This document shows, piece after piece, positions 43,823 to 53,092 of a stretch of 64,000 nucleotides of DNA. Location: NCBI GenBank assembly GCA_900466745.1, contig UBNE01000009.1, positions 124,001-188,000 of the forward strand, given 5' to 3'. Position numbers and translations under genes: made by a program. Below the pieces are notes generated by a model. It saw nothing but the letters and a program-made list of their open reading frames with translations. It ran no database searches and was not told the DNA's origin. The stretch is from Hyphomicrobiales bacterium. GTDB lineage: Bacteria; Pseudomonadota; Alphaproteobacteria; Rhizobiales; Beijerinckiaceae. Position 1 is the first letter of the stretch, and each line of letters opens with the position of its first letter.

Positions 43823-46161
43823 CGTCCTGCCTCCGCTCTGACCCGCTCCACCGCGTCCAGCACCCGCTCCGGCGTCGCCGGCGCATCGAGACGCGGGCAG
43901 ATGCGGTGATCCCCGACGCTCGCCACCGCGTCCGAGAGCGCCTGCAAGACCGAGATCGCCAGCATCAATGGCGGCTCGCCGACAGCCTTGGAGCGGTGGA
44001 TCGTCGGCTCGCGGTTGGGCGCGTTCTCCAGCAGATGCACGTTGAAGATGCGCGGCCGGTCGGAAGCGACGGGGATCTTGTAGGTCGAGGGGGCGTGCGT
44101 CAGGAGCCGGCCCTTCCTGTCCCAGACCAGCTCCTCCGTCGTCAGCCAGCCCATGCCCTGAACGAAGCCGCCCTCGATCTGCCCCTTGTCGATCGCCGGG
44201 TTCAGCGACTGCCCGCAATCGTGGAGGATATCGACGCGCTCGACCTTGTACTCGCCGGTCAGCGTGTCGATCGCGACCTCGGCCGCCGCCGCGCCATAGG
44301 CGAAATAGTAGAAGGGATGGCCGCGACCGGCCTTGCGGTCCCAATGGATATTGGGCGTCGCGTAGAAGCCCGTCGCCGAGAGCTGGACGCGGGCCATATA
44401 GGCCGCTGCGATCACGTCCTTGAAGGCGATCTCGCGGGCGCCGACCTTCACCCGTCCCGGCAGGAACGCGACCTCCTCCGGCCGCGCCTGCCAGTGCTTC
44501 GCCGCGAATTCCGCTAGCCGCTTCTTGATCGTCTCGCAGGCGTCGAGCGCCGCCATGCCGTTGAGATCCGAGCCGGAGGAGGCGGCGGTGGCCGAGGTGT
44601 TCGGCACCTTGCCGGTGGTGGTGGCGGTGATCTTGACCTGATCGAGCCCGATGCCGAAGGCGTGCGCCACCACCTGCGCCACCTTGATGTAGAGCCCTTG
44701 CCCCATCTCGGTGCCGCCATGGTTCAGCGCGACCGTGCCGTCGGTATAGACATGCACCAGCGCCCCGGCCTGGTTGAACCAGGTCGCGGTGAAGGAGATG
44801 CCGAATTTCACCGGCGTCAGGGCGATGCCCCGCTTGACGACGGGACTCGTCGCATTGGCCTCCCGGATCGCCGCCTTCCGCGCCTGGTAGTCGCAGCGCC
44901 GTTCCAGCTCGGCGATGACGTCGCCGGCGATATTGTCCTCGACCCTCTGGTGATAGGGCGTGAGGTCGCGACCGGCGCCGCCGTAGAGATTGCGCCGGCG
45001 CACCTCCAGCGGGTCGAGCCCGGTGGCATAGGCGACCTCCTCGATGAAGCGCTCGGCCCCGACCATGCCCTGCGGCCCGCCGAAGCCGCGGAAGGCGGTG
45101 TTCGAGCAGGTATTGGTGAACAGCGGCTCGGAGCGGGCCCGCACCGCCGGGTAGAAATAGCAATTGTCCATGTGGAACAGGGCGCGGTCGGTCACCGGCC
45201 CGGAGAGATCCGCATTCCAGCCGCAGCGCGCCGCATAGACCGCATCGACCGCATGGATGCGGCCCTCTTCGTCGAAGCCGATCTCGTAGTCGCAGACGAA
45301 GTCGTGGCGTTTTCCCGTGATCGCCATGTCGTCGTCGCGGTCGGGCCGGAGCTTGACCGGGCGCCTGAGCTTGCGGGCGCAGAGCGCGGCGACGCAGGCG
45401 AAGAGATTGGCCTGCGTCTCCTTGCCGCCGAAGCCGCCGCCCATGCGCCGGACCTCGACCGTCACCGCATGCGAGCCGATGCCGAGCACGGCGGCGACCA
45501 TGTGCTGGACCTCGCTCGGATGCTGGGTCGAGACCAGCACCGCCATGTCCTCGTCCTCGCCGGGGATCGCCAGCGCGACCTGGCCCTCGAGGTAGAAATG
45601 CTCCTGGCCGCCGATCGCCATCGTGCCCTTCAGCCGGCGCGGGCTCGCTGCCATGGCGGCCGCGACATCGCCGCGCTCCAGCTTGAGCGGCTCGGTAACG
45701 AGCCTGCCGCCGGCCGCGCGCGCGGCGGCGATGTCGATCTGCGGAGCCTCCTCGGCATGGTCGGCCTTCGCCAGCGTGGCGGCATGGCGCGCCTGCTCGC
45801 GCGTCCCGGCGACGACGGCGAAAAGTGGCTGGCCGTGGAACAGGATGCGTTCCGTCGCGAAGACCGGTTCGTCGTGCAGATGCGTCGAGGAGATGTCGTT
45901 GGCGCCGGGGATATCGGCTGCCGTCAGCACGGCGACGACTCCCGGCGCCGCCCGCACCGCGTCGAGATCGAGCGAGAGCAGCTTGCCATGGGCGATCGTG
46001 CTCGTGCCGAGATAGGCGTGCAGCAGCCCTTCCGGCGCGGCGATGTCGTCGATGTAGAGGGCCTCGCCCGCGACATGCTTCGGCGCGGAATCATGGGCGC
46101 GGGCGGAACCGACCGGGCCGGTTTCCGGAGCGAGATCGAGCTTGCGGCGCGCGTCAGCCAT
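43819..46161 (-). CDS. xdhB: Xanthine dehydrogenase, molybdopterin-binding subunit
   Basis: A 780-residue catalytic subunit oxidising hypoxanthine and xanthine. It opens with the a/b-hammerhead region (VGSARAHDSAPKHVAGEALYIDDI). GGGFGGKETQANLFA holds the Moco contact, and FRGFGGPQGMVGAERFIEEVA and QGMGWLTTEELVWD are also conserved. The latter carries the Glu-Glu typical of the active-site base region. It overlaps xdhA by eight bases and xdhC by four. Subunits are separate as in Rhodobacter XdhA/XdhB rather than fused as in animals. Confidence 0.95.
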   Translation of the reverse strand: MADARRKLDLAPETGPVGSARAHDSAPKHVAGEALYIDDIAAPEGLLHAYLGTSTIAHGKLLSLDLDAVRAAPGVVAVLTAADIPGANDISSTHLHDEPVFATERILFHGQPLFAVVAGTREQARHAATLAKADHAEEAPQIDIAAARAAGGRLVTEPLKLERGDVAAAMAASPRRLKGTMAIGGQEHFYLEGQVALAIPGEDEDMAVLVSTQHPSEVQHMVAAVLGIGSHAVTVEVRRMGGGFGGKETQANLFACVAALCARKLRRPVKLRPDRDDDMAITGKRHDFVCDYEIGFDEEGRIHAVDAVYAARCGWNADLSGPVTDRALFHMDNCYFYPAVRARSEPLFTNTCSNTAFRGFGGPQGMVGAERFIEEVAYATGLDPLEVRRRNLYGGAGRDLTPYHQRVEDNIAGDVIAELERRCDYQARKAAIREANATSPVVKRGIALTPVKFGISFTATWFNQAGALVHVYTDGTVALNHGGTEMGQGLYIKVAQVVAHAFGIGLDQVKITATTTGKVPNTSATAASSGSDLNGMAALDACETIKKRLAEFAAKHWQARPEEVAFLPGRVKVGAREIAFKDVIAAAYMARVQLSATGFYATPNIHWDRKAGRGHPFYYFAYGAAAAEVAIDTLTGEYKVERVDILHDCGQSLNPAIDKGQIEGGFVQGMGWLTTEELVWDRKGRLLTHAPSTYKIPVASDRPRIFNVHLLENAPNREPTIHRSKAVGEPPLMLAISVLQALSDAVASVGDHRICPRLDAPATPERVLDAVERVRAEAGR

Positions 46162-47737
46162 GGCCGGTCTCCGTCAGCAGGCCGGCGACCCGCGTCTGCG
46201 TCCTCGCTTGCGTCGTCTCGATCAGGAAGCGCCGCAGCAGGTTGCCGGCGACCTTCATGCGATACTGCGCCGAGGCGCGCATGTCGTCGAGCGGCGCGAA
46301 GTCCTGCGGCAGCGCGGCGATGGCCGCCGCAGCGGCGGTTTCGGTCCAGCGTCGACCGACGAGAGCCGCTTCCGCCGCCTTCACCCGCTTCGGGATGCCG
46401 GCCATGCCGCCATAGGCGAGGCGGGCTTCGCCGATGCGCCCGTCATCGCCGAGCGTCAGGCGGAAGGCGCCGCAGACGGCGGAGATATCCTCGTCGAAGC
46501 GCTTCGACACCTTGGAGGCGTGGAACAGCATGCCGCTCGCCAGCTTCGGCACCAGCACGGCCTCGACGAATTCGCCGGGCCGCCGATCCTGCTTGCGATA
46601 GTCGAGGAAGAAGCTCTCGAGCGGGATGGCGCGGCGGGCCAAGCCATCCCCTGCCGTCATCGCGCGCGCAGCGAAGCGATCCAGATGGGGCGGGTTCGAC
46701 GCCTCGCCCGGTCCTTCCTGGATCGCTCCGCTGCGCTCGCAATGACGGGAGCGGGCCAGAACCAGCGTCGCATCGAGCGCGATCAGGGCCGGCGGCAGGT
46801 CGCCGATCGGCGAGCCGTTGGCGATGTTGCCGCCGATCGTGCCGGCATTGCGGACCTGCTCGCCGCCGAAGCGCCGCATCAGCTCGTCGAGCTGCGGCGA
46901 GAGGGCGGCCAGGGCGGTGCGGACATCGCTATTGTTCGCCATCGCGCCGAAGCGCAGATGATCGCCTTCATCGGTGATCGCACGCAATGCCTCGATCCGG
47001 CCAAGGTAAATCACCGGATCGAGCCGCTTCATCGCCTTGGTCACCCAGAGCCCGACATCGGTGGCGCCGGCTACCAGCGTCGCCTGCGGATGCGCGACGA
47101 CGAGCTCTGCCAGCGCCGCGACGGTCGCGGGGGCGTAGAAGCAGCCGCTTTCGCCTCGCAGGGCCAGCGTCTCGCTGTCGCCGAGGGCGGCGAGGCGCGC
47201 CGCGACCGCCTCGCGCGCCCGCAGGAAGCGATCGGCCCCCCGCGGCGCGAGCTCGTCCATGCGGCGGCCCGCGGCGATGATCGGCTCGTAGCCGGTGCAG
47301 CGGCAGAGATTGCCGGCGAGCGCGTCCTCGATGCGCGCAATGCTGGGTTCCGCCTCGTTCAACCTGAGCGCCAGCAGCGACATCACGAAGCCGGGCGTGC
47401 AGAAGCCGCATTGCGAGCCGTGGCAGTCCACCATCGCCTGCTGGACGGGATGCAGGCTGCCGTCGGCGCCCTTCAGATGCTCGACGGTGAGGAGCTGGCA
47501 GCCGTCCAGCGTCGGCAGGAAGCGGATGCAGGCATTGACCGCCTCGTAGCGCAGCCGGCCGCGGTCGAGCCGGCCGACGACGACGGTGCAGGCGCCGCAA
47601 TCGCCCTCGGCGCAGCCTTCCTTGGTGCCGGTCATGCGCCGGCCGAGGCGCAGCCAGTCGAGCACCGTCAGCGTCGGTTCGCAGCGCTCGATCTCGATGA
47701 GCGCGTCGCCCAGGAGGAAGCGCAGCCTGTCACGCAT
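46154..47737 (-). CDS. xdhA: Xanthine dehydrogenase, FeS/FAD subunit
   Basis: A 527-residue electron-transfer subunit. The plant-type [2Fe-2S] domain has CAEGDCGACTVV, the second cluster CGFCTPGFVM and CRCTGYEPII, then the FAD domain with VAGATDVGLWVTK and GTIGGNIANGSPIGDLPPALIALDA. About 35 residues near 330-365 do not belong to the family. They are the translation of a palindromic repeat (HCERSGAIQ) inserted in frame before LPLESFF-like IPLESFFLDYRKQDRRPGE. The reading frame stays open, so the subunit may still work with a surface loop. The start is ATG 47737; upstream readings are spurious. Confidence 0.93.
   Translation of the reverse strand: MRDRLRFLLGDALIEIERCEPTLTVLDWLRLGRRMTGTKEGCAEGDCGACTVVVGRLDRGRLRYEAVNACIRFLPTLDGCQLLTVEHLKGADGSLHPVQQAMVDCHGSQCGFCTPGFVMSLLALRLNEAEPSIARIEDALAGNLCRCTGYEPIIAAGRRMDELAPRGADRFLRAREAVAARLAALGDSETLALRGESGCFYAPATVAALAELVVAHPQATLVAGATDVGLWVTKAMKRLDPVIYLGRIEALRAITDEGDHLRFGAMANNSDVRTALAALSPQLDELMRRFGGEQVRNAGTIGGNIANGSPIGDLPPALIALDATLVLARSRHCERSGAIQEGPGEASNPPHLDRFAARAMTAGDGLARRAIPLESFFLDYRKQDRRPGEFVEAVLVPKLASGMLFHASKVSKRFDEDISAVCGAFRLTLGDDGRIGEARLAYGGMAGIPKRVKAAEAALVGRRWTETAAAAAIAALPQDFAPLDDMRASAQYRMKVAGNLLRRFLIETTQARTQTRVAGLLTETGHG
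46654..46748. repeat. Palindromic repeat, family A, inside xdhA
   Basis: The left arm is 46654-46684 (CCGTCATCGCGCGCGCAGCG, ending GATCCAG) and the right arm is 46718-46748 (CTGGATCGCTCCGCTGCGCT, ending AATGACGG), with a 33-base GC-rich middle. The arms match the intergenic copy at 6610-6710 closely. The whole element is read through as part of the xdhA protein without a stop. Confidence 0.85.
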
Positions 47738-47854
47738 TCCGCCCGCTCCGCTCGCAACCCCAGACCATGCCCGTAGATTAGGCATGTTCCGCGCTTGGCC
47801 GGAAGCTTTGATTTGGTGCAGATGTGATGTGAATTTGCGCCGGAGCTGCCCATC
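47738..47854. promoter_or_regulatory. Shared divergent control region of xdhA and guaD
   Basis: The 117 bases between the two start codons must contain the promoters of the leftward xdh/transport run and of rightward guanine deaminase. The stretch 47810-47836 is AT-richer (GCTTTGATTTGGTGCAGATGT region). I cannot identify a clear operator or -35/-10 pair. Joint regulation by purines is a natural guess. Confidence 0.45.
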
Positions 47855-49159
47855 GTGACCGCATCGACCATCCTGCGCGCCCTGCGCGGCCGCCTGCTCT
47901 GGTTCCTCGACGATCCGCAGATTGCGGGCGAGGCGGCGCATCGCTTCATCGCGGACGGCCTGCTCGTCGTCGAGAACGGGCTGGTCAAGGCGGCGGGCGA
48001 GGCGCGGGACCTGCTGCGGACGCTGCCGTCGGAGGCCGACATCGTCGACCATCGCCCGCATCTGATCATGCCGGGCTTCATCGACGCCCATATCCACATG
48101 CCGCAGACGCAGGTCGTCGCCTCCTATGGCGCCCAGCTCATGGAGTGGCTGAACAGATACACCTTCGTCGAGGAGCAGAAGCTCGGCGAACAGGGCCATG
48201 CCGAAAAGCTCTCGCGCTTCTTTCTGGCTGAGCTGCTCGCCAGCGGTACCACCACGGCGGCCGTCTACTGCTCGGTGCATCCGCAATCGGCCGAGGCCTT
48301 CTTCGCCGAGTCGCAGCGGCGCAACACGCGGATGATCGCCGGCAAGGTGATGATGGATCGCAACGCGCCCGAGGCGCTGACCGACACGGCCGAGAGCGGC
48401 TATCGCGATTCGAAGGCGCTGATCGCGCGCTGGCACGGCAGGGGCCGGCAGCTCTATGCGGTCACGCCCCGCTTCGCGATCACCTCGACGCCGGAGCAGT
48501 TGGCGGCGGCCGGCCGTCTCGCGGCCGAGCACCCCGATTGCCACGTCCAGACCCATATCGACGAGAACCGGGCCGAGATCGCCTTCGCCCGCGAGCTCCA
48601 TCCCGAGGCAGCGGACTATGCCGACATCTACCGGCGCCACGGCCTGCTCGGCCCCAGGAGCCTGATGGGCCATTGCATCCACATGACCCATAACGAGTGG
48701 CAGGCCTTCGCCGAGACCGGCGCGGTCGCCGTGTTCTGCCCGACCTCGAACCTGTTCCTCGGCTCGGGGCTGTTCGACTGGGCCCAGGCGAGGCGACACG
48801 GCGTGAAGGTCGCGGTCGCGACCGATATCGGCGGCGGCACCTCCTATTCGATGCTGAGGACGATGGCCGAGGCCTACAAGGTGCTGCAATTGCAGGGGCA
48901 GTCGCTGCCGGCCTTCGCGGCGCTGCATGCGATCACGCGCGGCAATGCGGTGGCGCTCGGGCTCGATCGCTGGATCGGGAGCTTCGAGGCCGGACGCGAG
49001 GCGGATGTCGTCGTGCTCGATGCGGGAGCGACCCGGGCGATGGCGCACCGCATGGAGACGGTGCGCGATCTGGCGGAGGAGCTTTTCGTCCTCGTCACGC
49101 TGGGCGACGAGCGCAATGTCGCGGCGACCTATGTGATGGGGGAGCGGGTGGGGCTGTAA
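47855..49159 (+). CDS. guaD: Guanine deaminase
   Basis: A 434-residue zinc amidohydrolase that converts guanine to xanthine and ammonia. The metal site HxH is in LIMPGFIDAHIHMPQTQV, the specific guanine-deaminase wording. WLNRYTFVEEQKL, the His in HVQTHIDENRAEI, HCIHMTHNEW and the Asp in VAVATDIGGGTS complete the site. It starts at GTG 47855 with CGGAGC upstream. It diverges from xdhA, whose product takes xanthine onward, so the two sides of the promoter region form one pathway. Confidence 0.95.
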   Translation: MTASTILRALRGRLLWFLDDPQIAGEAAHRFIADGLLVVENGLVKAAGEARDLLRTLPSEADIVDHRPHLIMPGFIDAHIHMPQTQVVASYGAQLMEWLNRYTFVEEQKLGEQGHAEKLSRFFLAELLASGTTTAAVYCSVHPQSAEAFFAESQRRNTRMIAGKVMMDRNAPEALTDTAESGYRDSKALIARWHGRGRQLYAVTPRFAITSTPEQLAAAGRLAAEHPDCHVQTHIDENRAEIAFARELHPEAADYADIYRRHGLLGPRSLMGHCIHMTHNEWQAFAETGAVAVFCPTSNLFLGSGLFDWAQARRHGVKVAVATDIGGGTSYSMLRTMAEAYKVLQLQGQSLPAFAALHAITRGNAVALGLDRWIGSFEAGREADVVVLDAGATRAMAHRMETVRDLAEELFVLVTLGDERNVAATYVMGERVGL

Positions 49160-49179
49160 CGACCTTTCCGTCACCTCGA

Positions 49180-49277
49180 GTCATCCCGGGCGACCGACGG
49201 GAGGCCCCGGATCCATTCCGGAACGGTCCAGGCATGGATCCCGGATCGGCGCGGCCCCGCCGCTTGTCCGGGATGAC
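49180..49277. repeat. Palindromic repeat, family B (GTCATCCCGG type)
   Basis: The outer arms GTCATCCCGG (49180-49189) and CCGGGATGAC (49268-49277) enclose inner arms CCCCGGATCCAT and ATGGATCCCGGATC. It lies between the ends of the convergent guaD and aminotransferase genes, where it could act as a bidirectional terminator. It is a relative of the copy at 9671-9773. Confidence 0.8.
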
Positions 49278-49289
49278 CCGCGCGGGGAT

Positions 49290-50147
49290 TTAGCCCAGCA
49301 CGCCGCCCTTGCGGGCGTAGTCGATATAGATCTCGCGCAGGCGCAGCGCGGTCGGGCCCGGCGCGCCGTTATGGATCGTGTGGCCGTCGATCGAGGTCAC
49401 CGGCATGACGAGGCTGGTCGCGGAGGTGATGAAGGCCTCCTCGGCGTCGAGCGCCTCTTCCAGCGTGAACTCGCGCTCCTCGAAGGTGAAGCCGGATTCC
49501 GCGAGATAGGCCAGCACGGCCTTGCGGGTGATGCCCGGCAGGACCTTGTGCGAGAGCGGACGCGAGATCAGCGTCTTGCCCTTGACGATCCAGGCCGTGG
49601 AGGAGGCGCCCTCGGTCACCACGCCGTCCTCGGTGAGCCAGGCCTCCTGCGCGCCGCTCTCCAGCGCGAACTGCTTGGCGAGGACGGGAGCGAGCAGGTT
49701 GACGCTCTTGATGTCGCGGCGGGCCCAGCGCAGGTCCGGCGTCGAGACGACCTTGATGCCGGTCTTCGCGCCCGGCGCGTCGACGAAGTTGCGGGCCTGG
49801 GTGAACAGCACCAGCGTCGGCTGCACGTCCTTCGGGAAAGGGAAGTCGCGATCGGCGGCGCCGCGCGAGACCTGCAGGTAGATGCCGCCCTCGTCGAGAT
49901 TGTTGCGCCTGATCAGCTCCTCGTGGATCGCGACGAGCTCGGCCTTCGACCAGGGCAGGGCGAGGCGGATCTCGCCGCAGGAGCGCTCGAGGCGGGCGAG
50001 ATGCGCCTCGCAGTCGACGAGCTTGCCGCCGATCACCGCCGAAACCTCGTAAATCCCGTCGCCGAAGATGAAGCCGCGGTCGAAGATCGAGATCTTCGCC
50101 TCCTCCTCCGGGAGATAGGCGCCATTGACATAGACGATACGGCTCAT
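49290..50147 (-). CDS. D-amino-acid aminotransferase-like (fold type IV PLP enzyme)
   Basis: A 285-residue class IV aminotransferase. The PLP lysine is Lys147 in RRDIKSVNLLAPVLAKQ, and the start YVNGAYLPEEEAKISIFDRGFIFGDGIYEV is the D-alanine-transaminase form of the family. AWLTEDGVVTEGASSTAWIV contains the substrate-carboxylate region. The close relatives, branched-chain aminotransferase and aminodeoxychorismate lyase, usually differ in these segments. It could interconvert D-amino acids and keto acids, which fits the D-amino-acid genes at 4-9 kb. No operon partner. Confidence 0.88.
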   Translation of the reverse strand: MSRIVYVNGAYLPEEEAKISIFDRGFIFGDGIYEVSAVIGGKLVDCEAHLARLERSCGEIRLALPWSKAELVAIHEELIRRNNLDEGGIYLQVSRGAADRDFPFPKDVQPTLVLFTQARNFVDAPGAKTGIKVVSTPDLRWARRDIKSVNLLAPVLAKQFALESGAQEAWLTEDGVVTEGASSTAWIVKGKTLISRPLSHKVLPGITRKAVLAYLAESGFTFEEREFTLEEALDAEEAFITSATSLVMPVTSIDGHTIHNGAPGPTALRLREIYIDYARKGGVLG

Positions 50148-50282
50148 CGCTGCGGACCCGCTGGGTGGGGAAAGGAACGCGTCCTTCCTAGCCGAGCTTC
50201 GCGGGGGTTGCGAGCGTCAAGGCAGGGAAACCGTCCGGCGTCTGGCGCAGGGCCGGACGGGTGTCCGTTGCCGGCGCCGGCC

Positions 50283-52583
50283 CTATTGGCCCGCGGCCAG
50301 GGCCGCCCGCTCCTGCGCCTCGACGACCGCGAGCGCGGTCATGTTGACCACGCCGCGCGCCGTCACCGAGCCGGTGAGGATATGGGCGGGCTTGTTCGTG
50401 CCGATCAGGATCGGCCCGACCGGCAGCGCATCGGCGAGGACCTTGGCGAACTGGTAGGCGACATTGGCGGCGTCGAGATTGGGGAAGATCAGCACGTTCG
50501 CCATGCCCTTGAGCGAGGAGGAGGGCAGCACGCGCTCGCGGATCAGCGGCACCAGCGCGGTGCCGGCCTCCATCTCGCCGTCGCATTCCAGATGCGGCGC
50601 GCGCTGGCGGATCAGGGCCAGCGCCCTGCGCATCTTGAGCGCGCTCGGCGTATCGGCCGCGCCGAAGTCGGAATGGGAGAGCAGCGCGATCTTGGGGTCG
50701 ATGCCGAAGCGCTGGACATGGTTCGCCGTGAGCACGGTCATGTCGGCGATCTCCTCCGCCGTCGGATCGTGCTTCACATGGGTGTCGGTGAGGAAGAAGG
50801 CGCCCTTGTTGGTGATGACGAGCGTCATCGCCGCGAGGTCGCAGACGCCCGGCGCCAGGCCGATGATGTCCTTGACGTGCCTGAGCCGCGACATGAAGCG
50901 GCCTTCGAGGCCGGTGATCATCGCGTCCGCCTCGCCGCGGGCCACGGCGAGCGCCGCGATCACGGTGTTGTTGGTGCGCACCAGCGCGCGGGCCGCTTCC
51001 GGGGTGATGCCGCGCCGGCCGGCGATGTCGAGATAGGTCTGGACATAGTCGCGATAGCGCGGATCGTCCTCGGGATTGACGATCTGGAAGTCGACGCCGG
51101 GCTTGAGCGTCAGGCCGAAGCGCTCGATGCGGGTCTCGATGACGCCGGGGCGGCCGATCAGGATCGGCACGGCGAGCCCTTCCTCCAGCGCCACCTGGGC
51201 GGCGCGCAGCACGCGCTCGTCCTCGCCCTCGGCGTAGATGACGCGCTTGGGGTCGGCCTTGGCCTGCTGGAACAGCGGCTTCATGATGAAGCCGGAGCGG
51301 AAGACGAAGCGCGAGAGCTGGTCGCGATAGGCTTCCACGTCGACCAGCGGCTTGCGCGCCACGCCCGTGGTCATGGCGGCTTCCGCCACCGCCGGGGCGA
51401 TGCGCATGATCAGGCGCGGGTCGAACGGGTTCGGGATCAGCGAGGTCGCGCCGAAGGTCGAGGTCTCGCCGCCATAGGCGCGCGCCGCCACGTCCGAGCT
51501 CGCCTCGCGGGCCAGCGCCGCGATGGCGCGCACCGCCGCGAGCTTCATCGCCTCGTTGATCGTCGTCGCCTGGACGTCGAGCGCGCCGCGGAAGATGTAG
51601 GGGAAGCACAGGACGTTGTTGACCTGGTTCGGATAGTCCGAGCGGCCGGTGCAGATCATCGCGTCGGGGCGCACGGCGAGCGCGTCCTCGGGCGTGATCT
51701 CGGGGCTGGGATTGGCGAGCGCCAGGATCAGCGGCTTCGGCGCCATGCGCTTGGCCATCTCCGGCTTCAGCACGCCCGCGGCCGAGACGCCGAGGAAGAT
51801 GTCGGCGCCGCCGATGATGTCGTCCAGCGTGCGGGCCTCGGTGTCCTGCGCATAGGCCTCCTTCCAGCGGTCCATCAGCGTGTTGCGGCCCTTGTAGACC
51901 ACGCCGTCGATGTCGGAGACCCAGATGTTCCTGCGCTGGGCGCCGAGCTCGACCAGCAGGTTGATGCAGGCGATGGCCGCAGCACCTGCGCCGGAGACGA
52001 CGATCTTGACGTCGGCGATCTTCTTGCCCGCGAGGTCGAGCCCGTTCAGCGCCGCCGCCCCGACGATGATCGCGGTGCCGTGCTGGTCGTCATGGAAGAC
52101 CGGGATGTTCATCCGGGCCTTGAGCTGCTCCTCGATCTCGAAGCATTCCGGCCCCTTGATGTCCTCGAGATTGATGCCGCCGAAGGTCGGTTCCAGCGCC
52201 GCGACGACCTCGACGAATTTCTCGATGTTCTTCTGCTCGACCTCGATGTCGAAGCAGTCGATGCCGGCGAATTTCTTGAACAGGACCGCCTTGCCCTCCA
52301 TCACCGGCTTGGAGGCCAGCGGGCCGATATCGCCGAGGCCGAGCACGGCGGTGCCGTTGGTGACGACGGCGACGAGGTTCTGGCGGGAGGTCAGCTCGGC
52401 CGCCTCGGCCGGGTCGTCGACGATGGCCTCGCAGGCGGCGGCGACGCCGGGCGAATAGGCGAGCGCCAGGTCGCGCTGGTTGCCGAGCGGCTTGGTCGCC
52501 TGGATCTCGAGCTTACCGGGGCGGGGCTGGCGATGATAGACGAGGGCGCCCGAGCGCAGATCGGTGGAGAGCGTGCTTTTCAT
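50283..52583 (-). CDS. NADP-dependent malic enzyme, MaeB type
   Basis: A 766-residue enzyme making pyruvate and CO2 from malate. The first 440 residues are malic enzyme: [65 protein letters not shown] and the NADP loop [16 protein letters not shown]. Residues about 450-766 are a phosphotransacetylase-like domain ([37 protein letters not shown]), a regulatory tail in such proteins. The length matches alphaproteobacterial MaeB (about 760). The start is ATG 52583. It provides NADPH and links organic acids to acetyl-CoA metabolism. Confidence 0.94.
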   Translation of the reverse strand: MKSTLSTDLRSGALVYHRQPRPGKLEIQATKPLGNQRDLALAYSPGVAAACEAIVDDPAEAAELTSRQNLVAVVTNGTAVLGLGDIGPLASKPVMEGKAVLFKKFAGIDCFDIEVEQKNIEKFVEVVAALEPTFGGINLEDIKGPECFEIEEQLKARMNIPVFHDDQHGTAIIVGAAALNGLDLAGKKIADVKIVVSGAGAAAIACINLLVELGAQRRNIWVSDIDGVVYKGRNTLMDRWKEAYAQDTEARTLDDIIGGADIFLGVSAAGVLKPEMAKRMAPKPLILALANPSPEITPEDALAVRPDAMICTGRSDYPNQVNNVLCFPYIFRGALDVQATTINEAMKLAAVRAIAALAREASSDVAARAYGGETSTFGATSLIPNPFDPRLIMRIAPAVAEAAMTTGVARKPLVDVEAYRDQLSRFVFRSGFIMKPLFQQAKADPKRVIYAEGEDERVLRAAQVALEEGLAVPILIGRPGVIETRIERFGLTLKPGVDFQIVNPEDDPRYRDYVQTYLDIAGRRGITPEAARALVRTNNTVIAALAVARGEADAMITGLEGRFMSRLRHVKDIIGLAPGVCDLAAMTLVITNKGAFFLTDTHVKHDPTAEEIADMTVLTANHVQRFGIDPKIALLSHSDFGAADTPSALKMRRALALIRQRAPHLECDGEMEAGTALVPLIRERVLPSSSLKGMANVLIFPNLDAANVAYQFAKVLADALPVGPILIGTNKPAHILTGSVTARGVVNMTALAVVEAQERAALAAGQ

Positions 52584-52759
52584 GGCGCGAGGGTCCCTAC
52601 GGTCGGAGGGATGCTGGTCGCGCGAAAGCCCCCATGCCGTCAAGCCGTCGCAACGCCGCTGCCGGTTTTTGCGGGGTTGAGAACCGTGTGCCGCCGCAGC
52701 TCGGTGAGCCGGCAGGCCCTCGGGGGGCCGCAGCCGGTCGGGCGGCCGTGTTTCGGCGC

Positions 52760-52996
52760 TCAGAACGCCTTGAAGGTGATGATCGTATGGGTGTCGGCGA
52801 TCTCGGGGATCGACTGCACCTTCTGCGCGACGAAATGCCCGACATCGACATCCGCCGCGACGTGGAATTTCGCGAGGATGTCGTAATTGCCGGCGGTCGA
52901 ATAGATCTCGGAGGCGATCTCGCGGTCGGCGAGCTCGCTGGCGACCTCGTAGGTCTTGCCGAGCTTGCATTTGATCTCGACGAAGAAGGTCTGCAT
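52760..52996 (-). CDS. Stand-alone Lrp/AsnC ligand-binding domain protein
   Basis: A 78-residue protein consisting only of the RAM (regulator of amino acid metabolism) domain of Lrp/AsnC proteins. It reads MQTFFVEIKCKLGKTYEVASEL, then AGNYDILAKFHV and IPEIADTHTIITFKAF, with no helix-turn-helix. Such domains form rings and bind amino acids, and could modify the assembly of full-length Lrp proteins such as the one at 60871. It is leftward, upstream of the malic enzyme gene by about 175 bases. Confidence 0.9.
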   Translation of the reverse strand: MQTFFVEIKCKLGKTYEVASELADREIASEIYSTAGNYDILAKFHVAADVDVGHFVAQKVQSIPEIADTHTIITFKAF

Positions 52997-53092
52997 CGCG
53001 CGCTCCGCAACTCTCGGGCAGGGACTGATTCGCCGACGGGGCCGTCGACCCGGCCGGCTCCGGTTCTGGATAGAGCCCCGGAGGCCCGAAGA

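Noticed and set aside
47738..49174. Extension of xdhA upstream to 49174
   Set aside because: It would run antisense through guanine deaminase. The protein there is low-complexity, and the FeS domain begins right after ATG 47737.
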